5,261 nt of DNA from Pediococcus sp. (GTDB lineage Bacteria > Bacillota > Bacilli > Lactobacillales > Lactobacillaceae): the NCBI GenBank assembly GCA_022712335.1, contig JALAGR010000050.1:1-5261 (forward strand), in the 5' to 3' direction. The first letter of the stretch is position 1. Every line of letters starts with the position of its first letter. Below, piece by piece: positions 1 through 5,261 of this stretch. Position numbers and translations under genes: made by a program. Under the pieces are notes generated by a model that was given only the letters and a program-made list of their open reading frames with translations, made no database searches and was not told where the DNA came from.

Positions 1-1396
1 CCGTTTTTCCATATAGCTCCGTCATGGCCTTAGGGGGAACGTTAATGCAACCGTTTGAACCATGGTCGTAACGTTGGCTCGGATTTCCGAATACAGAATC
101 TTTGACCCACGGTGCCGAATGGATAAATATGCCATCGTCAGTTAAATTGTCTGCCTGTGGTACGTATGATTTATAGGGTTCTCCGTTTTTTTCATAACCC
201 CGCATCGTTATCGGAGCAATTTTAAACTTAATAAAGTAAACGCCAGTAGGAGTTGCGATGTTGATTTTAGGAGAACCAGTGTTGATTTTGGTTTGCTGAA
301 CAACGCTTTGTTGATGTACTAAATATAATCTTTCGTGAGTTAAATCGATTTCGATATGATCTGAGTTAGCTACTTTTTTATTCCAATTTTTCTGATTTAC
401 AGATTGGTTAGATTGCTTAATTTTTTGAGCAGTAACGTCATTTTTTCCAGCAACTAGGCTTTGGACAAGTTTTTGTGCTTCGCTACTAGGATCTAAAGAC
501 CAACCCCAAGTTCCTTCAGAATTATTGAAAGAAATCTCTTTTCCTTGGACAGTTTTAAATGTCAAAGTCTTAGCTCCGGAGAGAGTATATTTTTGATTGA
601 AACGCTTAATAAACTGGTAAGCTGGCTTCAAATCAATCGATACGTCATTTTTACTAATCGTTCCATTCTTTACCAAGTCACTGACCTTGGCGGTGATTTG
701 GTGCTTGTTAGCGTGGTAGGTAAACTGCTGTTTTAGTTCTGATTGAAGTTTTTTAGCCGTTTTTTTACCATCCCATGCTTTGGAAAGTAGTGGAGCAGTC
801 ACCTGAACTTGTTTCTTCGAATTATGGGTTAATTGCTCACTTACTTGGTTTACGGTCTTTTTAACGGATATTTGATTGCCTGATTGACTAGGAACTACAG
901 AGACCTTGCTGTCTTGGATGATTACTTTTCCATCTTGAGGTAATGTACGCGATAAATTAATTTTTTCTAAATGGCTTGTCAAAGATGGTTGATCCTTTTT
1001 CACCGCAGAAGCTAAGTCATGGTCCTTATACAAAGTTAGGGAATCAAATTTTTTAGTACTATGATTGATTGACCACCATAGGCTATGTTTTTGTTCGGAT
1101 AAACGGTTTTTTAATTGAGCTTCATAATTAGTGGTCTTGATTTCGTTGAAATTTTTGCTATACACGACCTTTTTGCTTTGGGGGTCAATAATGGTATAGC
1201 TAGGAGCTGAATGATGTCGCTCGATTTTATGTACAGCTTCCTGGTAGGTAAGATGGCTAACATCAATACCAGTAATCGATGTATTGGCCCAAAAGTGAGT
1301 TGATTGATAGTAGAGCTGTTGGATTATTAGCATAATAGAGACTATACAAATAATACCCAATGCCCAGGCTAACTTGCTTTGTTTATTGAATAACAT
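1..1396 (-). CDS. Membrane-anchored L,D-transpeptidase (YkuD domain), 3' end outside window
   Basis: Likely cross-links peptidoglycan stem peptides (3-3 links) or attaches products to them, outside the membrane. I translated 465 codons without a stop; the C-terminus lies beyond the left edge, probably by only some tens of residues. Residues about 9-28 form one hydrophobic segment after a short basic N-terminus, giving a signal-anchor; there is no convincing lipobox. Next is GIDVSHLTYQEA (43-54), typical of the start of PG_binding_4/YoaR-like domains. The middle is lysine- and glutamine-rich and ends in GTWGWSLD (295-302), also typical of that family. The YkuD domain starts near residue 346 and shows TPTG (382-385), the catalytic-type His in HSAPW (His426) and the nucleophile Cys450 in SNGCINVP. 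The usual motif is SHGC, so a normally conserved His is Asn here. I chose ATG 1396 over in-frame ATG 1414 because only 1396 has a Shine-Dalgarno sequence. The gene has its own promoter, separated from the mevalonate operon by a terminator. The family is secure; the physiological substrate is unknown. Confidence 0.93.
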   Translation of the reverse strand, partial: MLFNKQSKLAWALGIICIVSIMLIIQQLYYQSTHFWANTSITGIDVSHLTYQEAVHKIERHHSAPSYTIIDPQSKKVVYSKNFNEIKTTNYEAQLKNRLSEQKHSLWWSINHSTKKFDSLTLYKDHDLASAVKKDQPSLTSHLEKINLSRTLPQDGKVIIQDSKVSVVPSQSGNQISVKKTVNQVSEQLTHNSKKQVQVTAPLLSKAWDGKKTAKKLQSELKQQFTYHANKHQITAKVSDLVKNGTISKNDVSIDLKPAYQFIKRFNQKYTLSGAKTLTFKTVQGKEISFNNSEGTWGWSLDPSSEAQKLVQSLVAGKNDVTAQKIKQSNQSVNQKNWNKKVANSDHIEIDLTHERLYLVHQQSVVQQTKINTGSPKINIATPTGVYFIKFKIAPITMRGYEKNGEPYKSYVPQADNLTDDGIFIHSAPWVKDSVFGNPSQRYDHGSNGCINVPPKAMTELYGKT

Positions 1397-1402
1397 AATG
1401 CG

Positions 1403-1410
1403 CTCTCTTT
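1403..1410 (-). promoter_or_regulatory. Ribosome binding site that decides the L,D-transpeptidase start
   Basis: AAAGAGAG on the minus strand lies 6 nt before ATG 1396. The alternative in-frame ATG at 1414 has only AT-rich sequence upstream. It would also have a leader of only about 6 nt if the promoter at 1427-1455 is correct. The 1396 start is therefore preferred. Confidence 0.75.
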
Positions 1411-1426
1411 TCATTTGTATGACATA

Positions 1427-1455
1427 ATATTACATTAATGTTACAAAAATGTAAA
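1427..1455 (-). promoter_or_regulatory. Putative sigma-A promoter of the L,D-transpeptidase gene
   Basis: On the minus strand, a -35 element TTTACA (1455-1450) is followed by a 17-nt spacer and a -10 element TAATAT (1432-1427). The predicted transcription start is near 1420, giving a leader of about 24 nt that carries the ribosome binding site. It is downstream of the fni terminator, so the transpeptidase gene appears to be its own transcription unit. The elements are seen in the sequence; promoter activity is inferred. Confidence 0.65.
1429..1445 (-). promoter_or_regulatory. Putative WalR (VicR/YycF) binding box, TGTAAC-N5-TGTAAT
   Basis: The minus strand reads TGTAAC, then ATTAA, then TGTAAT. 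This matches the published WalR direct-repeat consensus TGT(A/T)A(A/T/C)-N5-TGT(A/T)A(A/T/C) at every defined position. WalKR is the essential cell-wall homeostasis two-component system of Firmicutes and controls peptidoglycan-remodelling genes, which fits the product of the gene downstream. The box fills most of the spacer and overlaps the -10 element. Such a position is more typical of repression than activation, if the promoter call is right. An additional TTACA half-site (1454-1450) forms an inverted repeat TTACA-N4-TGTAA with the first half of the box. Binding is inferred. Confidence 0.6.
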
Positions 1456-1538
1456 TGGAATATTAAGCGGATTGTTTTATTAGAACTATTATTTATTATG
1501 AATCAGGAAAATCAGCGTATTTCTTTGTTAAAGAGCAT

Positions 1539-1578
1539 AAAAAAACGTTACTCACATCGAAAATGAAGTAACGTTTTT
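1539..1578 (-). terminator. Rho-independent terminator of the mevalonate operon
   Basis: A perfect 12-bp inverted repeat, AAAAACGTTACT at 1541-1552 against AGTAACGTTTTT at 1567-1578, encloses a 14-nt loop. Read on the minus strand, the 3' arm runs into seven consecutive T residues (1545-1539). It begins inside the fni stop codon (1579-1577) and separates the mevalonate operon from the transpeptidase gene. The repeat is nearly symmetric, so it could also stop plus-strand transcripts, but no plus-strand gene is present. Confidence 0.85.
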
Positions 1579-2560
1579 AATATATATTTTTTTCAGAAAG
1601 TTCGCAGACGGATTTCACACCTAGTAGCACGAACAAACTTTTTAATTGATATTGCATTTGTTCGACCAATTCAATCATGAATTCATCGTCATGGTGGAGT
1701 AATTGATGGAGGAAAAAGCCGGCAATTCCAACGTTATCTGCTCCTAGTGCCAAACTTTTAACAATATCGGCAGAATTACGAATACCACCGGTAGCAGTAA
1801 TGGACAGGTCGTCAAGTTGAATTGATTTTAGAGATTCAACGGTTGATAGCCCAAATGCAGTCATAAAGTCAAAGTCTTTAGTGTGGCGACGAGCATTTTC
1901 AATTTGCACAAAATTAGTTCCACCAAAACCACCGACGTCGACAAATTTTACGCCAATATTTTTTAATGCCAATGCATCTTGATTACTCATTCCAGCCCCC
2001 ACAGATTTAACAATCACGGGTACATCTAATTTTTGAACAATTTCGGCAATGTGACCAAGATAATTGAAAGAGCGGTCACCTTCGGGCATCACTAATTCCT
2101 GTGCCTCGGTGATATGCAGTTGAAGGGCATTCGCCTGGATCATTTCGACCGCAGCTTTAGCTTTTGTCACACTAGCATCCGCGCCTACGTTAGCCAAAAT
2201 TAGTCCATCAGGATTCATCTCACGCACAATTTGGAACGTTGGTGCTAATTCTGGGTATTTTAAAGCCACAGATTGAGAACCAACAGCCATTGCTAACCCA
2301 GTCGCATGCGCAATTTTAGCAAGCCGTGCGTTGAGTTTAGCAGTATATTCGCTGCCACCTGTCATTGCTTGAATGAAAAAAGGGTAGGGCATTGTCAGCC
2401 CAGCAAGGGTCGTTTCCAAGTTAACATCGTTAATTCCGATTTCAGGCAGGGCATTTGGCATCAAGCGGATGGACTCAAAGCCTGCTTGTGCTTGTTCAGT
2501 ATAAAATTTTTCAGCTAATGAAATGTGTTCATCTTTACGATGAGAATGAATATTTTTCAT
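1577..2560 (-). CDS. fni: Type 2 isopentenyl-diphosphate delta-isomerase (FMN-dependent)
   Basis: Interconverts isopentenyl diphosphate and dimethylallyl diphosphate in the cytoplasm, using reduced FMN and a divalent metal. It is the last step served by this operon. The protein has 327 residues, slightly short for a family usually near 330-350. It has the TIM-barrel landmarks in order: N-terminal SHRKDEHISLAEKFY (6-20), AMTGG (65-69), VGSQ (93-96), ANVGAD (123-128), HITEAQELVMPEGDR (149-163), VIVKSVGAGMS (182-192), GGFGGTNF (210-217) followed by IENARR, and the phosphate-binding region ATGGIRNSADI (256-266) and ALGAD (271-275). ATG 2560 has AGGAG five bases upstream, overlapping the stop of the preceding kinase gene eight bases away. 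This indicates tight co-expression. Two spots depart from what I know of the family: Thr151 replaces the Asn of the usual HxNxxQE motif, and KSVGAG replaces KEVGFG. The barrel is otherwise intact, so I expect a functional enzyme, but this is not certain. Confidence 0.95.
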   Translation of the reverse strand: MKNIHSHRKDEHISLAEKFYTEQAQAGFESIRLMPNALPEIGINDVNLETTLAGLTMPYPFFIQAMTGGSEYTAKLNARLAKIAHATGLAMAVGSQSVALKYPELAPTFQIVREMNPDGLILANVGADASVTKAKAAVEMIQANALQLHITEAQELVMPEGDRSFNYLGHIAEIVQKLDVPVIVKSVGAGMSNQDALALKNIGVKFVDVGGFGGTNFVQIENARRHTKDFDFMTAFGLSTVESLKSIQLDDLSITATGGIRNSADIVKSLALGADNVGIAGFFLHQLLHHDDEFMIELVEQMQYQLKSLFVLLGVKSVCELSEKNIY

Positions 2561-2568
2561 GCTAGCTC

Positions 2569-3651
2569 CTAGTTAATTTCTGTGACGTGGTGAATATCTA
2601 AATCGAGTGGCTTAATGTCATTTTTCTCCCACTCGGCAAACATCTTGGTTGTATTTGCTGAATCTTGCATAATTACAATACCGCAATCACCGCCACCAGC
2701 ACCGGAAGACTTCGCAGCTCCAGCGAATTTTTCAGCAATGTCGCAGAAGTTAGCCAATGTTGGTGTCTCAATCGAAACCCCACTGAAGAGGCTTAGTTCT
2801 TGTAATAAATGCCGATTATTAGTGATTTCGCGTTGGATCACGGCACTATTCGCATCGTGGAAACCATCAATCATTTTATTGAGACAAGAGGCACTCTTAG
2901 CCAAAAATTCATGATAACTGTCAGTTTCTTGATAACTGGTCGTCGCAACTTGGTCAACCAAATCTGAAGTTGAGGCTGGAGAACCAGTCCAACCGATATA
3001 AAGTTGCAAGTCATCAGGGGGAGTTAACAATTCAATTTTTAATTGAGGCCAAGGAGTTCTTAAAATTGTTTCTAAATCTTTCGTACGACGCATGCTATTT
3101 AGCCAGTCGCGATTGAAGGACTGATAGGCGATCCATCCACCGTAAACACTGGCAGCAATATCACCGAGCGAACCATTTCCTTGAACATCAAGATGAGCAA
3201 TTGAAGCCAATTTAAAAAGAAGTTCTTTAGTCAACGGAATGTTGTAGAACTTCGCTACGACTTTGATGGTCGCCACTGTAACAGCAGCCGAACTGCCGAG
3301 TCCGTATTTTTTGCCATCGCTACTATCTAAATCACTATTGATATAGAGATTATAAGTTTTTAGCTTACGATTGAGTAAAATAGCTAGTTCTTCAATGATT
3401 GAAATAGCTGAAAGAATGTAGTGATAGGGATTGTCACGATTATCAACGACTAATTCGCTACCACGGCGACGCCACGAAAGAACGTTATTTTGGTATTGTT
3501 TAGAAATAATATTCCCAACGGTTAATTCACTTGGTTCAAGACTGGCTGTTACGAATTGGTTAATAGCAACCAACACCGCGTTGTTACCAGGTTCAACGAC
3601 CGCATATTCACCAGCAATATATAATTTTCCGGGAGCTTTTTCTGTAATCAA
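2569..3651 (-). CDS. mvaK2: Phosphomevalonate kinase (GHMP kinase family), TTG start
   Basis: Phosphorylates 5-phosphomevalonate to 5-diphosphomevalonate with ATP in the cytoplasm. With the TTG start chosen here the protein has 360 residues, normal for bacterial phosphomevalonate kinases. GHMP motifs in order: N-terminal TEKAPGKLYIAGEYAVVEPG (3-22), the ATP-binding glycine-rich loop KYGLGSSAAV (115-124), QGNGSLGDIAAS (157-168), typical of this enzyme rather than of mevalonate kinase, and the C-terminal GAAKSSGAGGGDCG (311-324). An in-frame ATG exists at 3705, but it would add 18 residues with no family counterpart and overlap mvaD by 41 bp. The TTG at 3651 is preceded by AAGAGGG with 8-nt spacing, lies 13 bp after the mvaD stop and starts right at the conserved segment. 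The TAG stop overlaps the fni ribosome binding site, so translation of the two is probably linked. Confidence 0.95.
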   Translation of the reverse strand: MITEKAPGKLYIAGEYAVVEPGNNAVLVAINQFVTASLEPSELTVGNIISKQYQNNVLSWRRRGSELVVDNRDNPYHYILSAISIIEELAILLNRKLKTYNLYINSDLDSSDGKKYGLGSSAAVTVATIKVVAKFYNIPLTKELLFKLASIAHLDVQGNGSLGDIAASVYGGWIAYQSFNRDWLNSMRRTKDLETILRTPWPQLKIELLTPPDDLQLYIGWTGSPASTSDLVDQVATTSYQETDSYHEFLAKSASCLNKMIDGFHDANSAVIQREITNNRHLLQELSLFSGVSIETPTLANFCDIAEKFAGAAKSSGAGGGDCGIVIMQDSANTTKMFAEWEKNDIKPLDLDIHHVTEIN

Positions 3652-3659
3652 TTTTAAAT

Positions 3660-3666
3660 CCCTCTT
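3660..3666 (-). promoter_or_regulatory. Ribosome binding site supporting the mvaK2 TTG start
   Basis: AAGAGGG on the minus strand overlaps the last bases of the mvaD stop codon and lies 8 nt before TTG 3651. It is the strongest Shine-Dalgarno match near this junction and has no properly spaced ATG downstream, so it decides in favour of the TTG. Confidence 0.75.
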
Positions 3667-4648
3667 AATTCTTCGTAAATTTAATTCCACTACCAGGTTT
3701 AGCAACTACTAATTGCTCTTCAGCAAAGTAGTTCTTAAAGAAATCGCGTACCCGTGTGATATTTTTAGACTGACACAAGACTTTAACATTTGGTCCAGCG
3801 TCGATGGTGTAATAGCATTCGATTCCGCTATTGCGCAATTGTTCCACCAATTTAATGGCTTGGATAGTTTCAGGCGCAAAATAGGTGAACGAGGGGTTCG
3901 ACGACAAGGTTGTCGCGTGCATCATCGACGCACTATGTTCCGCTAGTTCACCAATTTTAGTGAAATTATTTTCCTTAACTGCCGCAATCATTTCAGGCAC
4001 TGCTTGATTAGTAGCTTCGACCCAAGCAGGATAGAAAGGAGATGTTTCAGCAGTATGTTGCATCCCCAGCGTGCTTTTGATTTTTTTCTTTCGGTGATCG
4101 ATTACGATTGTAACCATGTTCAAATCGATTTCGTCTTCTGCAACGATTTGTTCGGCAAAAGAACTTTGATGATCATAACCACGATGCCAATGCACAATAC
4201 CTCCAAAAATCGAGCGTGAAGCTGAACCAGATCCAAGTCGCGCAAAACGTGACAGGTTGTTTAAATCGCTCACATCGCCCAATGCATCAACGGCTGCACC
4301 GGCTAGGGCAGCCATTCCTGAAGCGGATGATGCTAAGCCAGCTGAAGTTGGAACGTGGTTTTCAGACTCGATTTTGGCGTAACCTTGGTATCCAAATTCA
4401 TTTTTAACAGCTTCTAACACTCGATTGACGCGTTGCATTTTTTTCGGATTCATCAAATGACGGTTTAAATAAAAACGATCACTCGTATAGTCGTCTGAAA
4501 AAGTTACTTTCGTATCGGTATAGAACTTATCTAACGTTAAAGAAATACTGTCATTAGCAGGGAGAATCAAATCACTATCGACTTTACCCCAGTATTTAAG
4601 TAATGCAATGTTTGTATGTGCTCTTGCAAAACCCTGTTTTTTATTCAT
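3665..4648 (-). CDS. mvaD: Diphosphomevalonate decarboxylase
   Basis: Carries out the ATP-dependent decarboxylation of 5-diphosphomevalonate to isopentenyl diphosphate, releasing CO2, ADP and phosphate; it is cytoplasmic. Its 327 residues match the usual length of bacterial enzymes. Signature segments in order: AHTNIALLKYWGK (10-22) with Lys18, PANDSISLTL (30-39), the GHMP phosphate-binding loop PTSAGLASSASGMAAL (100-115), RLGSGSASRSIFGG (137-150), and YYTIDAGPNVKVL (279-291), in which Asp283 is the expected catalytic aspartate. All key residues are present. ATG 4648 is the only reasonable start: an in-frame TGA lies three codons upstream and the conserved region begins almost at once. The Shine-Dalgarno sequence is poor (GAAGA only 3 nt away, or TAGG 11 nt away), unlike those of the two genes downstream. 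The gene follows mevalonate kinase after an unusually wide 80-bp gap and precedes mvaK2 by 13 bp. Confidence 0.97.
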   Translation of the reverse strand: MNKKQGFARAHTNIALLKYWGKVDSDLILPANDSISLTLDKFYTDTKVTFSDDYTSDRFYLNRHLMNPKKMQRVNRVLEAVKNEFGYQGYAKIESENHVPTSAGLASSASGMAALAGAAVDALGDVSDLNNLSRFARLGSGSASRSIFGGIVHWHRGYDHQSSFAEQIVAEDEIDLNMVTIVIDHRKKKIKSTLGMQHTAETSPFYPAWVEATNQAVPEMIAAVKENNFTKIGELAEHSASMMHATTLSSNPSFTYFAPETIQAIKLVEQLRNSGIECYYTIDAGPNVKVLCQSKNITRVRDFFKNYFAEEQLVVAKPGSGIKFTKN

Positions 4649-4728
4649 AAGTCTTCAAACCTACTTTTAAAATTTTTTAATTCTAGTGGTTGTAATTTGA
4701 TGTTAAAGGACCCACACAATCAGGAACT
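4649..4728 (-). other. 80-bp intra-operon gap with weak internal promoter candidate
   Basis: This AT-rich spacer lies between the mevalonate kinase stop and the mvaD start. It contains TTAACA (4706-4701) and TAGAAT (4685-4680), each one base from the -35 and -10 consensus, but separated by only 15 nt. A short AT-only inverted repeat (TTAAAA/TTTTAA, near 4667-4680) is too weak to call a terminator. I see no small gene or convincing RNA structure in it. Confidence 0.3.
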
Positions 4729-5261
4729 TTAAAGTTTTTCGATCCACGTAGCAGTAGCTCCACCAGCAGTTAGCTGTTGACTGATTTTTTCAGCCGTCTG
4801 TAAATCGGGAGCCAGCGAAATAACACATCCACCAAGGCCGCCTCCGGTCAATTTACTTCCGAGCGCACCTGAATCGTTAGCAATCTTGATTAATTTTTCG
4901 ACGGCAGGGTGACTAACTCCGAGTTGGCGTAAATTTACCTGCGCCTCGGTTAGAATTGTACCTAAAGTAGTGACGTCGTTTTGACGGAGCACATCCGCTG
5001 TCTGATTAGTTAATTTTCCCAATTTTTCGATTAAAAGTCTACTATCGGATTCAAAGCGTAATTTATTTTTAACGATTTCAACTGCTTCGCTAGTCTTACC
5101 TTTAATCCCTGAATCACTAATTACTAGGTAAGCGTCAACGTTAATTGGTAACGGCTTAATTGTACCATCTTTTTTGAACCAGATTGGATGACTGGCACTT
5201 GCAGTAGCTGAATCAAGCCCACTAGGCTTACCATGGATGATTTTTTCAGAAATATCGACAG
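4729..5261 (-). CDS. mvaK1: Mevalonate kinase, C-terminal part (5' end outside window)
   Basis: Phosphorylates mevalonate to 5-phosphomevalonate with ATP, the first kinase step of the lower mevalonate pathway; cytoplasmic. The reading frame is open to the right edge, and 176 residues are visible of an expected 300-315. The fragment contains HGKPSGLDSATA (visible residues 9-20), in which the Asp of PSGLD is the known catalytic-base position of mevalonate kinases. It then shows ISDSGIKGKTSEAV, typical of this enzyme, and the C-terminal GHMP motif KLTGGGLGGC (136-145). The N-terminal substrate-binding segment and the ATP loop lie outside the window. No start codon is visible; a TTG at 5022 is internal, because the family motifs continue upstream of it. 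It is the first visible gene of the operon, followed by mvaD, mvaK2 and fni in the order common in lactic acid bacteria. Confidence 0.95.
   Translation of the reverse strand, partial: VDISEKIIHGKPSGLDSATASASHPIWFKKDGTIKPLPINVDAYLVISDSGIKGKTSEAVEIVKNKLRFESDSRLLIEKLGKLTNQTADVLRQNDVTTLGTILTEAQVNLRQLGVSHPAVEKLIKIANDSGALGSKLTGGGLGGCVISLAPDLQTAEKISQQLTAGGATATWIEKL

Noticed and set aside
545..736. Plus-strand reading frame of 63 codons
   Set aside because: It lies inside the transpeptidase gene on the opposite strand, has no family signature and is a shadow frame.
1428..1444. CopY/BlaI-type operator (TACA-N2-TGTA) in the transpeptidase promoter
   Set aside because: The inverted half-sites here are separated by four bases, not two, and the direct-repeat WalR consensus fits better.
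2306..2518. Plus-strand reading frame of 70 codons opposite fni
   Set aside because: It is antisense to the conserved isomerase coding sequence and has no recognisable motif.
2615..4407. Several plus-strand frames of 63-99 codons (2615-2914, 3431-3712, 3713-3946, 4004-4219, 4216-4407)
   Set aside because: All are antisense to well-supported mvaK2 and mvaD sequence, and none shows a domain-like composition.
4649..4728. Possible T-box, riboswitch or attenuator before mvaD
   Set aside because: The spacer is only 80 bp, lacks T-box or riboswitch signature sequences, and its only inverted repeat is a 6-bp AT-only stem.
4729..5022. Mevalonate kinase fragment read as a small 97-residue protein
   Set aside because: The apparent start is a TTG codon in the middle of the kinase. 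The frame continues upstream to the window edge with the PSGLD and GIKGKTSEAV motifs.
1..5261. Novel defence, mobile or other undescribed system
   Set aside because: Every gene belongs to a known housekeeping family, the gene order is familiar, and there are no repeats, integrase remnants or base-composition breaks that I can see.

Overview
The window reads as chromosomal DNA of a low-GC Gram-positive bacterium, most likely a lactic acid bacterium of the family Lactobacillaceae. The evidence is the AT-rich base composition, the intact Firmicutes-type mevalonate gene order, a type 2 (FMN-dependent) isopentenyl diphosphate isomerase, and a membrane-anchored L,D-transpeptidase of a type common in lactobacilli and enterococci. 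The genus is not determined. All supported genes lie on the minus strand, so transcription runs from high to low coordinates.

Right to left: positions 5261-4729 hold the C-terminal part of mevalonate kinase, cut by the window edge. After an 80-bp gap comes complete diphosphomevalonate decarboxylase (4648-3665). Thirteen bases on is phosphomevalonate kinase, which I start at a TTG codon at 3651 and end at 2569. Eight bases on is type 2 isopentenyl diphosphate isomerase (2560-1577). A 12-bp-stem intrinsic terminator (1578-1539) contains the isomerase stop codon and closes the operon. Together the four genes convert mevalonate to isopentenyl diphosphate and dimethylallyl diphosphate, the precursors of undecaprenyl phosphate (the cell-wall lipid carrier) and other isoprenoids.

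Beyond the terminator, a short AT-rich intergenic region (1538-1397) carries a good sigma-A-type promoter. Its spacer and -10 element are overlapped by a perfect match to the WalR/VicR direct-repeat box. This promoter serves a separate gene (1396 to beyond position 1) for a membrane-anchored L,D-transpeptidase with peptidoglycan-binding-type domains and a C-terminal YkuD catalytic domain. It is cut by the left edge just after the active-site cysteine.

There are no RNA genes, mobile elements, CRISPR arrays or long gene-free stretches. The window is ordinary core genome and I do not see an undescribed system. The points worth a second look are the WalR box on the transpeptidase promoter, several substitutions in usually conserved isomerase motifs, an SNGC instead of SHGC active-site motif in the transpeptidase, the TTG start of phosphomevalonate kinase, and the unusual gap before the decarboxylase.
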